A program made the translations under genes and the position numbers. The notes below the pieces were generated by a model, which saw only the letters and a program-made list of their open reading frames with translations, made no database searches and was not told the DNA's origin. Of a stretch of DNA of 50,822 bases, positions 1 to 7,688 are shown one piece after another; the stretch's first letter is position 1; every line of letters starts with the position of its first letter. Source of the DNA: Tenacibaculum finnmarkense (lineage in GTDB: Bacteria > Bacteroidota > Bacteroidia > Flavobacteriales > Flavobacteriaceae); contig NZ_OENA01000085.1 of assembly GCF_900239185.1 (NCBI RefSeq), positions 1,123 to 51,944 of the forward strand, written 5' to 3'.

Positions 1-48
1 ATAACTCGAACTGACAGTTTGTTTTCGTTAATAGGAATTTCGTTTTAA
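1..48 (+). CDS. possible 3' end of a gene entering from the left
   Basis: Frame 1 is open from the window edge to a TAA at 46-48 and the last residues read DSLFSLIGISF. The alternating pattern and terminal phenylalanine resemble the C-terminal beta-signal of an outer-membrane barrel protein, and a good plus-strand terminator follows at 66-106. Only 15 residues are visible, so the product cannot be named and the frame may be chance. Confidence 0.3.
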   Translation: MTRTDSLFSLIGISF

Positions 49-65
49 ATTCTTCAAACAAGAAC

Positions 66-106
66 AAACCTCACTGGTTTTAAAAACCTGTGAGGTTTAT
101 TTTTTA
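66..106 (+). terminator. rho-independent terminator
   Basis: AAACCTCAC (66-74) pairs with GTGAGGTTT (90-98), with an inner GGTTT/AAACC pairing, followed by a T-rich tract. It would end a plus-strand gene coming from the left. The same ACCTCAC/GTGAGGT stem type recurs near 4953 and 48085. Confidence 0.7.
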
Positions 107-160
107 CTGCTCGAAATGATAGTGTGAACTTTGCCTAAATTATAGTTGATTTATCAATTT

Positions 161-270
161 ATCGAAATTAGTACAAATGCCTAGCCCCGATTGATGCTTT
201 GTTTGAGCTCTTTTTTGTTTTTCTTTTTAAAAAACAAAAAAAGCGAGTGCGGAAAGCGGGAAATTGCTTC
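161..270 (+). repeat. dispersed 110-bp repeat, copy 1
   Basis: It starts at ATCGAAATTAGTACAAATGC, continues through CTAGCCCCGATTG and GAGCTC, then a T-run/A-run hairpin (around 211-241), and ends GCGGGAAATTGCTTC. It differs from copy 2 (2107-2216) at one position I could find, and shares its outer blocks with copies at 15095 and 21924. It sits just past the 3' end of the lipoprotein gene. The central hairpin is T-rich on one arm and A-rich on the other, so it would fold on either strand. Function unknown. Confidence 0.9.
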
Positions 271-283
271 TAGAAAAAAATAG

Positions 284-1183
284 TTACCTCCTAGTTACCA
301 TACCGGTTAATTGCTGTACAGGACCATCGCCCATTTTAATTGCTGTGTGGTCAGATGCTGTTGCCGGTACTATATGGGCTAATGGTTTTAATGTAAAAGG
401 TGTTAGGGCATTGTCTGGGTACGGTTCTGCAGTGATTACCAATGTTGTTCCTCTTAAATCTAAAGGAAAAGTTAAACCTGCTGGTGCATTTTGCATATAA
501 TCTTCGCCCGGATATCCTGGCCCATTACCAGCATCCCCTTTAAATGGTGAAGTTCCTGCATTATCATCTGCTTTTGAAGCATCGGTAAAAGTTCCTGTAG
601 AAACTGCTACGCCGTTAATCACTGCCCATCCTTCGTATTTCCATCCTGCTGATAATTTCGGTAATATTAATCCCGGTTTTACTCCTCCAGAAGAATTATC
701 TAAAAACCAGACACCACTAAGCTCGTCAGTATTACTGCCTCCATCAGTTGGAGTTGCTAAAATATAGGTTCCTGCGGCAGTCGAAAAATCAGCTACAATA
801 GTAGAATTTACAATGGCTGAATTACCAGAAAAATTACCAGATAATATTTTTGTATCTGATGGACCTGCATCTTTATCTATAAGCGGCTCAATACTTACTA
901 CAAATTTAGTTGCTGCGTTTAAATTAGTAGCTAAAACTGTAAAATCAGTTTTTGATGCTACGCCAGAATCATCTACCGTAAATAAACCTGTTGAAACAGG
1001 CTTTCCGTTAACAATTACCCAGCCTTCGTATTTAAAATTTTCACCTAAATTTTCTAACCCTTCTAGACTAACAGATAAGGTTGACTTTTCTAAGTTTTCA
1101 ATTACAATGTCATCATTATCATTTCCACAAGAAGCAGCTAATAAACCAATAGCCAACACTCCTAAAAATTTAAGTTTTATCAT
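284..1183 (-). CDS. lipoprotein with two RskA-like domains
   Basis: 299 residues with a lipoprotein signal peptide ending LLAASCG (Cys19 lipidated), followed by an Asn/Asp-rich linker. Two copies of one motif are visible: KYEGWVIVNGKPVSTG at residues 51-66 and KYEGWAVINGVAVSTG at 182-197. This motif resembles the core of the anti-sigma-K (RskA) C-terminal domain, here apparently duplicated and attached to the membrane by lipid rather than by a helix. No sigma-binding N-terminal region or zinc motif is present, so a true anti-sigma role is doubtful. A -7 box (TATTTTTG, reverse strand of 1213-1220) lies 30 bases upstream. The Crp/Fnr gene is immediately upstream on the same strand. Lipoprotein status is well supported; domain identity is moderate. 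Confidence 0.75.
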   Translation of the reverse strand: MIKLKFLGVLAIGLLAASCGNDNDDIVIENLEKSTLSVSLEGLENLGENFKYEGWVIVNGKPVSTGLFTVDDSGVASKTDFTVLATNLNAATKFVVSIEPLIDKDAGPSDTKILSGNFSGNSAIVNSTIVADFSTAAGTYILATPTDGGSNTDELSGVWFLDNSSGGVKPGLILPKLSAGWKYEGWAVINGVAVSTGTFTDASKADDNAGTSPFKGDAGNGPGYPGEDYMQNAPAGLTFPLDLRGTTLVITAEPYPDNALTPFTLKPLAHIVPATASDHTAIKMGDGPVQQLTGMVTRR

Positions 1184-1252
1184 ATTTATATTTTTTAGAA
1201 TTATTATTAATTCAAAAATATAAATAATTTTTAAGCTGAAATGTTAGCTAGC

Positions 1253-1930
1253 TTACACTAAATTATCTTTTTCATAAATAGTAATGGTTTTTCTGTCAAA
1301 ATCTACAATTTTAGCTACTCGTAGTTCGTTTAATATTATATTTAGTGTTGGTCGAGAAGTACCTATAAGTGATGCGATGTCTTTTTGTGTATAAGGGTGA
1401 ACAATAATACGACTGCCCGTGGTTTGACAACGATGCCCGTACTGTTCAAATAATTCTTGTAAAAATTCCATTAATCGTGTTTTTACATCTTTAAAAAGCA
1501 AAATTTTTAACCGACGTTCTAATTTTTTAAAACGAAAACCAAGAAATTTATAGATATGCAAACTGAATGTTTTGTTGTCACGCATCAGTTCATGGATAGT
1601 GTCTACACCAATTCTGCAAATAGAGGTTTTATTATCTATTGATTGTGCAAATTCATTGCGTATTTCTTCTCCTAAAATAGCCTTTTCACCAAATAACTCT
1701 CCTTTAGCTAAAATGGTTTTAACAACTTCTTTTCCTGCTTCGGAGTAATAACCTATTTTTACTTTTCCGCTTTCTATTAAATAGATTTTACTCGCTTGGT
1801 CTTTTTCAAAATAGATGTAATCATTTTTTAGATACGCATCAAAAGTATGACAAGATTTATAACCTTTAAATTTATGTGGGCATAAAAGGTTAAATAAATT
1901 TACATCATCAAAAAACCATAAATAATTCAT
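1253..1930 (-). CDS. Crp/Fnr family transcriptional regulator
   Basis: 225 residues. An N-terminal cyclic-nucleotide-binding-like beta barrel (about residues 30-120, with YLIESGKVKIGYY and KGELFGEKAILGEE) joins a dimerisation helix (about 122-160) and a C-terminal winged helix whose recognition segment is QKDIASLIGTSRPTLNIILNEL (about 191-212). Four cysteines occur (C17, C27, C105, C168); two lie in the N-terminal segment LLCPHKFKGYKSC, which loosely recalls an Fnr-type cluster, but the spacing is not that of E. coli FNR. The gene is upstream of, and co-oriented with, the RskA-like lipoprotein 70 bases away, and the pair is bracketed by repeat copies 1 and 2. Family call is firm; effector and regulon are unknown. 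Confidence 0.9.
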   Translation of the reverse strand: MNYLWFFDDVNLFNLLCPHKFKGYKSCHTFDAYLKNDYIYFEKDQASKIYLIESGKVKIGYYSEAGKEVVKTILAKGELFGEKAILGEEIRNEFAQSIDNKTSICRIGVDTIHELMRDNKTFSLHIYKFLGFRFKKLERRLKILLFKDVKTRLMEFLQELFEQYGHRCQTTGSRIIVHPYTQKDIASLIGTSRPTLNIILNELRVAKIVDFDRKTITIYEKDNLV

Positions 1931-2259
1931 AAGTAATTTTATTTAAAAGTTAGTGTTTTTTTTAGCTATAAAATGTTTTAAATGAAGCTTAAAACCTAAT
2001 AGCAATATATAAAAATAACCTAAAATTTAAACAAACAAAAATATATTGAGTAAAACAACTACTATTTATCCGCTATTTTGAAAAAATTATAATAGTTTCT
2101 CGAATTATCGAAATTAGTACAAATGCCTAGCCCCGATTGACGCTTTGTTTGAGCTCTTTTTTGTTTTTCTTTTTAAAAAACAAAAAAAGCGAGTGCGGAA
2201 AGCGGGAAATTGCTTCTAAAAAAAATAATTATTGAATTTTTATACCTTATATATAACTG
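1931..2259. other. non-coding gap holding repeat copy 2
   Basis: This 329-base AT-rich stretch separates the Crp/Fnr start from the 3' end of the DUF4294 gene. Apart from the repeat at 2107-2216 it shows no open frame or RNA gene that I recognise. The Crp/Fnr promoter must lie in 1931-2106, but no clear TAnnTTTG box was found there. Confidence 0.7.
2107..2216 (+). repeat. dispersed 110-bp repeat, copy 2
   Basis: Same length and orientation as copy 1 (161-270); the only difference I found is GATTGACG here against GATTGATG there. The two copies form direct repeats about 1.95 kb apart enclosing the lipoprotein and Crp/Fnr genes. Such a pair could support deletion or duplication of that segment by recombination. 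Confidence 0.9.
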
Positions 2260-2997
2260 CTACTTTTTTTTAGGCTTGGTTTTTCTTGCGCGCTTCTTGC
2301 GGATCTTTACAAATAACTTTTTATAAACCGTTACATCGATGCTTCCCCTGCCTTTTAATACGATGTTTTTATAGGGTTTCTTTAATTTTGGTGTTTGATA
2401 TTCTAATTTTTCATCAATAAAGGCACGTTGTAAAACATCTTCTATTAAAAAATCTTCATTTATCGTTTCTGGTATGTATTCAGATTTTAATGATAACTTG
2501 AATATATTTGCGGTGGTATTGTACCAAAATGCCTTCCAGCTACTTCGTAATTCTTTAATATTTTGAAAAGCGGTTTTACCTGATTGGCGATGTATTAATT
2601 TTAATAAAATGCGCCCCTCTGTTTTTGTTAATTTTTTTAAAGGACTCGTTAGTTCTTCTTGGAGGTACTTTTGAGTTCTTTTTATATATTTTCTTTTGGC
2701 TCTTTTCGATTTTATTTTTGATAAACGAACCGCTACACTGTCTATTTTTTTTGCCGCCAAAACAGCATAAGGGTATGCTTTAAAAACTTTTTTACGAAAC
2801 CAATAATAATAATGAATATCTAATTTTTCTTTAAACTTATGCTTCGGAAAAATAGCCACTTCATTTAATGTAATCATTAAACTGTCGCCATTTTTTAACA
2901 AAAAATATTCTTCATTAACGTTTGGTAGTGTGTCTTTTATTTGTCCTATGCTACTAGAAACGAAGAGTACTATATATAGAGATAAAAGTTTTTTCAT
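2260..2997 (-). CDS. DUF4294 secreted protein
   Basis: 245 residues with a signal peptide (cleavage expected near SSSIGQ, residue 18-19), then the DUF4294 region (about 60-200), with the block YWFRKKVFKAYPYAVLAA typical of this Bacteroidota family. The C-terminus is a strongly basic tail of Lys/Arg repeats. Function of the family is not known; export to the periplasm or outer membrane is inferred from the signal peptide. A -7 box (TATCTTTG, reverse of 3023-3030) lies just upstream. It is a single-gene unit with its own promoter, separated from the next gene by a terminator. Confidence 0.85.
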   Translation of the reverse strand: MKKLLSLYIVLFVSSSIGQIKDTLPNVNEEYFLLKNGDSLMITLNEVAIFPKHKFKEKLDIHYYYWFRKKVFKAYPYAVLAAKKIDSVAVRLSKIKSKRAKRKYIKRTQKYLQEELTSPLKKLTKTEGRILLKLIHRQSGKTAFQNIKELRSSWKAFWYNTTANIFKLSLKSEYIPETINEDFLIEDVLQRAFIDEKLEYQTPKLKKPYKNIVLKGRGSIDVTVYKKLFVKIRKKRARKTKPKKK

Positions 2998-3049
2998 TAA
3001 TTTTAAGTATCAAATAAAGACTCAAAGATATTCCTTTTTTTTAAACAAA

Positions 3050-3084
3050 AAACTCATGAAATATAGTATATGCTTCATGAGTTT
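3050..3084 (-). terminator. terminator of the oxoamine synthase gene
   Basis: AAACTCATGAA (3050-3060) pairs with TTCATGAGTTT (3074-3084) across a 13-base loop. Read on the minus strand it is followed by a T-rich run and lies 20 bases past the stop of the gene at 3105. Confidence 0.75.
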
Positions 3085-3104
3085 TTTTGCTATAATTATA
3101 TCTT

Positions 3105-4358
3105 TTATTCAGCCATAATTGCTTCTGCAACCTTTTTATAAGTTCCGTTTGATAATTTTTCTCGAATTGCTGAAAATGCAACAATTGTTTCATCTACGTC
3201 TTTTTGTGTATGACGTGCCGTTGGTATCAATCTTAAAATAATTAATCCTTTTGGTATTACAGGATATACCACGATCGAACAAAATACCGAATGATTTTCT
3301 CGTAAATCTCGAACCATTGCCATGGCTTCTGGTATTTCTCCTTTTAAAAACACAGGAGTAATACAAGTTTGCGTTGTTCCTAAATCAAAGCCCGCAGTAC
3401 GTAAACCTGATTGTAATGAATTGGTTATTTTCCATAAGTTTTCTTTCAACTCTGGCATGGTACGCAACATGTCTAATCGTTTTAAGGCGCCTTTTACCAT
3501 GGGCATTGGCAACGATTTAGCAAACATTTGCGAACGCATATTGTATTGTAAATACTGAATTACGTCTTTATCGGCTGCAAAGAAAGCTCCGATTCCTGCC
3601 ATCGATTTTGCAAATGTTGCAAAATAAACATCAATACCCTCTTGAACTCCTTGCTCAAAACCAGTTCCTTTTCCGTCTTTACCTAAGGTTCCAAAACCAT
3701 GGGCATCATCAACTAAAATTCGGAAATTATATTTTTCTTTTAAGGCGATAATTTCTTTTAAACGACCTTGCTCTCCTCGCATTCCAAAAACACCTTCGGA
3801 AATCAATAAAATTCCTCCACCTGTTTTTGCTGCCATTTTAGTGGCTCTTTGCAAGTTTTTTTCACAGCTTTCAATATCGTTATGTCTGTAAACAAAACGC
3901 TTTCCTGCATGTAAACGAACACCATCAATAATACAAGCATGAGTGTCCATGTCATAAACAATAATATCATCTTTGGTAACCAAAGCATCAATTGCCGACA
4001 CCATTCCTTGATAGCCAAAATTTACTAAATATGCCGCTTCTTTTTCTACAAAATCAGCACATTCTTGCTCTAATTGCTCATGGTATTTGGTGTGCCCCGA
4101 CATCATACGTGCACCCATTGGATAGGCTAATCCGTCGGTTGCTGCTGATTCTCCATCAACTTTTAATACCTCAGGATGGTTTGCCAAGCCTAAATAATCA
4201 TTGATACTCCAAGTAATTACTTCTTTTCCATTAAAAGACATTCTGTTAGAAATTGGTCCTTCTAATTTTGGGAAAACAAAATATCCTTCTGCCTTATCTG
4301 CCCATTTTCCTAACGGTCCTTTATCTTGTTTAATTCTTTCAAATAAATCTTTAGTCAT
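3105..4358 (-). CDS. PLP-dependent alpha-oxoamine synthase (serine palmitoyltransferase/BioF/KBL class)
   Basis: 417 residues from the ATG at 4358. An upstream in-frame ATG at 4427 is rejected because a good promoter lies between them (4385-4414). Fold-type I PLP motifs are visible: DTHACIIDGVRLHAG, the aspartate-histidine motif VDDAHGFGTLG, and the Schiff-base lysine in FATFAKSMAGIGAF. Enzymes of this class condense an amino acid with an acyl thioester, releasing CO2. Bacteroidota use such enzymes for the long-chain base of sphingolipids or, with cysteate, of sulfonolipids; which substrate this one uses cannot be read from the sequence. It stands alone rather than next to biotin or threonine-degradation genes, which argues against BioF or KBL. 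Confidence 0.85.
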   Translation of the reverse strand: MTKDLFERIKQDKGPLGKWADKAEGYFVFPKLEGPISNRMSFNGKEVITWSINDYLGLANHPEVLKVDGESAATDGLAYPMGARMMSGHTKYHEQLEQECADFVEKEAAYLVNFGYQGMVSAIDALVTKDDIIVYDMDTHACIIDGVRLHAGKRFVYRHNDIESCEKNLQRATKMAAKTGGGILLISEGVFGMRGEQGRLKEIIALKEKYNFRILVDDAHGFGTLGKDGKGTGFEQGVQEGIDVYFATFAKSMAGIGAFFAADKDVIQYLQYNMRSQMFAKSLPMPMVKGALKRLDMLRTMPELKENLWKITNSLQSGLRTAGFDLGTTQTCITPVFLKGEIPEAMAMVRDLRENHSVFCSIVVYPVIPKGLIILRLIPTARHTQKDVDETIVAFSAIREKLSNGTYKKVAEAIMAE

Positions 4359-4384
4359 TATTACTTTTGTAATTTTATTCCTTA

Positions 4385-4414
4385 CAAAAATAATGATTTT
4401 TAAGATGTTCTCAA
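4385..4414 (-). promoter_or_regulatory. Bacteroidota-type promoter of the oxoamine synthase gene
   Basis: On the minus strand TTG (reverse of 4412-4414) is followed after 19 bases by TATTTTTG (reverse of 4385-4392). This fits the Flavobacterium -33/-7 consensus TTG-N17 to 23-TAnnTTTG and puts the transcript start near 4380, 20 or so bases before the chosen ATG. Confidence 0.75.
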
Positions 4415-4454
4415 AATAGTTAAGCACTTGATTCTTTTGTTAAAAAAGTTCTTT

Positions 4455-4925
4455 TTATAATTTTTCTAATTCTAAACCATAATCGTATTGTAAATCTTCA
4501 TGCAGGCTTGCTACAATTTTTTGAATCAGTTTTACTTGAGTTGCTAGTATATTTTGCAAACGAGGACTGTTTTTTATTGACGGTTTTAAATTTTTGAGTT
4601 TGATACAAAAATGTAATAATAATTCGACTTCTGTTTCTTTATTCTTTGAAAAACGAATGTATTTTTTGGTATTTGTTAATATTTTACGGGCACTTTTTCT
4701 GATAAAAAAATAACTTTTAGTATTGATATTTTCAAACAACACATCCATCTCATTTTTAATAGCTAAAATATAACCTTGTTCATTATCAGCTTCAAATAAC
4801 AGGTAAGTAAGCAGTTCTTTATTTTCTTTTTTAAAACGAATTAACTGCAAACAAAGTTCTAATAATTCATTTTGATTTTTATGTTTTAATTCGTCTTTTA
4901 ATGCTTTAATTGTTGCTGTTTTCAT
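4455..4925 (-). CDS. conserved hypothetical helical protein
   Basis: 156 residues, predicted almost wholly alpha-helical, basic, with no signal peptide or membrane segment. Leucine-rich helices such as ELLELCLQLIRFKKENKELL look like a small alpha-solenoid or helical bundle. I do not recognise the family with certainty. It is flanked by the fabV terminator upstream and by the promoter of the oxoamine synthase downstream, so it is probably its own unit; no promoter box was identified. Confidence 0.65.
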   Translation of the reverse strand: MKTATIKALKDELKHKNQNELLELCLQLIRFKKENKELLTYLLFEADNEQGYILAIKNEMDVLFENINTKSYFFIRKSARKILTNTKKYIRFSKNKETEVELLLHFCIKLKNLKPSIKNSPRLQNILATQVKLIQKIVASLHEDLQYDYGLELEKL

Positions 4926-4952
4926 AACATAATTTTAAATAATATAACAAAA

Positions 4953-4985
4953 AAAACCTCACAGCTATTACGACTATGAGGTTTT
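4953..4985 (-). terminator. terminator of the purC-fabV operon
   Basis: AAAACCTCA (4953-4961) pairs with TGAGGTTTT (4977-4985), with further pairing in the loop arms; read on the minus strand the stem runs into a long T-tract. It lies 27 bases past the fabV stop. Confidence 0.8.
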
Positions 4986-5011
4986 GATGGTGTTTTTTGT
5001 ATGCTTTTTAA

Positions 5012-6199
5012 TTATTGAATACTTGGTACGCTAACAACTTCGTTAACCTCAGCATCATAATTTATACCAGCTACTTTAAAACCGAATAATTTAAAAAATT
5101 CTTGACTATATCCTTCTAAATCTCCAATTTCCGATAAATTTTCAGTCGTTGCTTTTTCCCATAATTCCGCAATTTCTGCTTGTACGTCTTCACGCATTTC
5201 CCAATCGTCTACACGGATTCTTCCTTTTTCATCTAAAGCTAAATCGCCGCCAAATAAACGCTGGCTATATAAACGCTGAATTTGCTCGATACATCCTTCG
5301 TGAATTCCTTTTTCTTTCATCACCTTAAATAAAAGTGAAATATATAATGGGATTACAGGAATTGCAGAACTCGCTTGTGTTACCAAGGCTTTATTTACCG
5401 AAACATACGCCTTTCCTCCTATTGATTTTAAATCATCCGAAATTGTAAAAGCAGTTGCTTCTAAATCATCTTTAGCCGCACCAATTGTTCCGTTTCTGTA
5501 CACAGGTTTTGTAACTTCAGGACCAATATAAGAATATGCCACTGTAGTAGCGCCTTCCGATAATAAGTTTTCTGATTGTAATGCGTCCATCCACATTTTC
5601 CAATCTTCACCCCCCATAACTGTTACCGTATTGGCAACATCATCGCCTTGGGCTGGGTTTATAGAAATTTCTGAAACTTTTCCTGTATGAAAATCTACGG
5701 TTTTATTAGTAAAAACTTCTCCAATAGGTTTTAATGTTGATTTAAAACGTTTTCCTGATACAGGGTGCATTCTTACTGGCGATGCTAAACTATAAATAAC
5801 CAAGTCAATCTGCCCTAAATCTTGTTTGATTAAGTTAACAACTTGTTCTTTTATTTGGTTTGAAAACGCATCTCCATTAATACTTTTGGCATACAAACCT
5901 GCCTTTGTTGCTTCTTGTTCAAAAGCGGCTGTATTGTAAAAACCTGGCGACCCTGGCTTTCCTTCTGTTGCAGGTTTATCGAAGAAAACACCAATTGTAG
6001 CAGCATCTGAACCAAATGCGCTTGTTATTCTTGATGCCAATCCGAAACCTGTTGAAGCACCGATTACTAATACTTTTTTAGCACCTTCAATTTTTCCTTT
6101 TGATTGTACGTATGCTATTTGATCTTTTACATTTTGCTCACAACCCGTTGGATGAGATGTTAAACAAATAAATCCTCTAGTTCTTGGCTCTATTATCAT
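5012..6199 (-). CDS. fabV: enoyl-[ACP]/trans-2-enoyl-CoA reductase FabV
   Basis: 395 residues, the usual FabV length. FabV carries out the NADH-dependent last reduction of fatty-acid elongation. The start MIIEPRTRGFICLTSHPTGC is characteristic, the nucleotide-binding loop GASTGFGLASR lies near residue 47, and the active site follows the FabV pattern Tyr-X8-Lys (YIGPEVTKPVYRNG region). FabV-type reductases are typically insensitive to triclosan (family knowledge). It is the last gene of a three-gene run with purC and a small conserved protein, 27 bases downstream of the latter, and is followed by a strong terminator. Confidence 0.95.
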   Translation of the reverse strand: MIIEPRTRGFICLTSHPTGCEQNVKDQIAYVQSKGKIEGAKKVLVIGASTGFGLASRITSAFGSDAATIGVFFDKPATEGKPGSPGFYNTAAFEQEATKAGLYAKSINGDAFSNQIKEQVVNLIKQDLGQIDLVIYSLASPVRMHPVSGKRFKSTLKPIGEVFTNKTVDFHTGKVSEISINPAQGDDVANTVTVMGGEDWKMWMDALQSENLLSEGATTVAYSYIGPEVTKPVYRNGTIGAAKDDLEATAFTISDDLKSIGGKAYVSVNKALVTQASSAIPVIPLYISLLFKVMKEKGIHEGCIEQIQRLYSQRLFGGDLALDEKGRIRVDDWEMREDVQAEIAELWEKATTENLSEIGDLEGYSQEFFKLFGFKVAGINYDAEVNEVVSVPSIQ

Positions 6200-6226
6200 T
6201 TTTAACTAATTTCTTATTAATTTTTA

Positions 6227-6619
6227 TTAATTGCTATCTGTTTTAAAACTTTTAATTTCTAATTGGCTGTCTTTAATTCGTTGCCCAATCATCATTAAAA
6301 TTCTTTTATTGATATCGGTATTATTATCTTTATAAAATTCAAATTCACCCACGGTAAACTGCCCGATAATCAACCCTAAAAACTGATTTTTTAAATTGAT
6401 ATTTTTCTTGGTGATACTATTTACCGCTTTATTAAATTTTTCTTTTTCGATATGTACGATATCTACTTTTTGACTTTTACAGAAAAAGATAAAGAATTGT
6501 AAAAGCAGTTCGTGTTGTAATTTTAAAATTGGGCGTATTGTTTTATTCTGAAAATCTTCTACAGGAATTTCAGAGGATAAATTTAATACCGGGCGAATAC
6601 TTATTTTATTGCTATCCAT
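6227..6619 (-). CDS. conserved Flavobacteriia protein (often labelled 'glyoxalase' in databases)
   Basis: 130 residues with no signal peptide. The segments [18 protein letters not shown] and [17 protein letters not shown] match a small Flavobacteriia family that is commonly annotated as glyoxalase, although I see no vicinal-oxygen-chelate metal ligands to support that. Its start overlaps the purC stop by 8 bases, so the two are translationally coupled, and fabV follows. Real function unknown; the purine/fatty-acid context gives no clear hint. Confidence 0.75.
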   Translation of the reverse strand: MDSNKISIRPVLNLSSEIPVEDFQNKTIRPILKLQHELLLQFFIFFCKSQKVDIVHIEKEKFNKAVNSITKKNINLKNQFLGLIIGQFTVGEFEFYKDNNTDINKRILMMIGQRIKDSQLEIKSFKTDSN

Positions 6620-7559
6620 TTAAAAAATTAACAACGTTTTTTTCAATACGATTTAATACATTTTCAGTATTTGCTTTTACAAATTTCTCTCCTGTAATTT
6701 GCTCGTATAATTCAATATATCTGTTTGAAATTTCGGTAACTTTTTCGTCTGACATTTCAGGAATTGCCTGCCCATCTTTTCCTTGGAAATCATTTTCGAT
6801 TAACCACTGACGTACAAATTCTTTTGATAATTGCTTTTGTGGCGCTCCTTTTTCTTGACGTTCAGCATATCCTTCTTCATAAAAATAACGAGAAGAATCT
6901 GGTGTGTGAATTTCATCAATTAAAACAATTTTACCATCTTTTGTTTTACCAAATTCATATTTAGTATCTACTAAAATTAACCCACGAGAAGCTGCTATTT
7001 CTGTTCCTTTTTGAAATAAATTTCTAGTGTATTTTTCTAAGATGATATAATCTTCTTCAGAAACTACATTTTTAGCTAAAATTTCTTCACGAGTAATATC
7101 TTCATCATGATCGCCGTTTTCAGCCTTTGTTGAAGGCGTAATTATTGGTGTTGGAAACTGATCATTTTCCTTCATTCCTTCTGCCATTGCAACGCCACAT
7201 AAAACTCTTTTACCTGCCTTATATTCACGTGCTGCATGCCCTGACATATACCCACGGATAACCATTTCTACTTTAAAAGGATCACACAAATGCCCTACGG
7301 CTACGTTTTCATCAGGTGTTGCGTGTAACCAATTTGGAACAACCTCAGCGGTTTCGTTCATCATTTTGGTAGCAATCTGATTTAAAATTTGCCCTTTAAA
7401 AGGAATTTGACGTGGTAAAACCACATCGAAAGCCGATAATCTGTCAGAAGCTATCATTACCAATAACTCGTCATCTATATTATAAACCTCTCTTACCTTA
7501 CCTTTATAAACCGACTTTTGCTTTGGAAATTGAAAGTTAGTTTCGTTAATTGTATTCAT
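6612..7559 (-). CDS. purC: phosphoribosylaminoimidazole-succinocarboxamide synthase
   Basis: 315 residues, the long (Bacteroidota/yeast-like) form of SAICAR synthetase. It joins aspartate to CAIR with ATP in purine synthesis. Visible motifs include [28 protein letters not shown] at the N-terminus (nucleotide-binding region), [19 protein letters not shown] substrate segment, and [29 protein letters not shown]. It is the first gene of the operon with the small conserved protein and fabV. A possible -7 box (TATTTTTG, reverse of 7597-7604) lies 40 bases upstream. In many flavobacteria purC neighbours phoH; here a nucleotidase and a toxin-antitoxin pair lie between. Confidence 0.97.
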   Translation of the reverse strand: MNTINETNFQFPKQKSVYKGKVREVYNIDDELLVMIASDRLSAFDVVLPRQIPFKGQILNQIATKMMNETAEVVPNWLHATPDENVAVGHLCDPFKVEMVIRGYMSGHAAREYKAGKRVLCGVAMAEGMKENDQFPTPIITPSTKAENGDHDEDITREEILAKNVVSEEDYIILEKYTRNLFQKGTEIAASRGLILVDTKYEFGKTKDGKIVLIDEIHTPDSSRYFYEEGYAERQEKGAPQKQLSKEFVRQWLIENDFQGKDGQAIPEMSDEKVTEISNRYIELYEQITGEKFVKANTENVLNRIEKNVVNFLNG

Positions 7560-7688
7560 ACTTTTTTTGTTGTGTTGTTAACTGTGTTGTTGATTGCAAA
7601 AATATGGTATTTATTTTTGGTTTTTATTTCTTTCTGATAAAGAATAAAAGGATCTAAAAACGTTTTTAAATGAAATTTAAACAATTGC

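Noticed and set aside
813..1223. 136-codon plus-strand frame opposite the lipoprotein gene
   Set aside because: Antisense shadow of a gene with a good signal peptide and domain structure.
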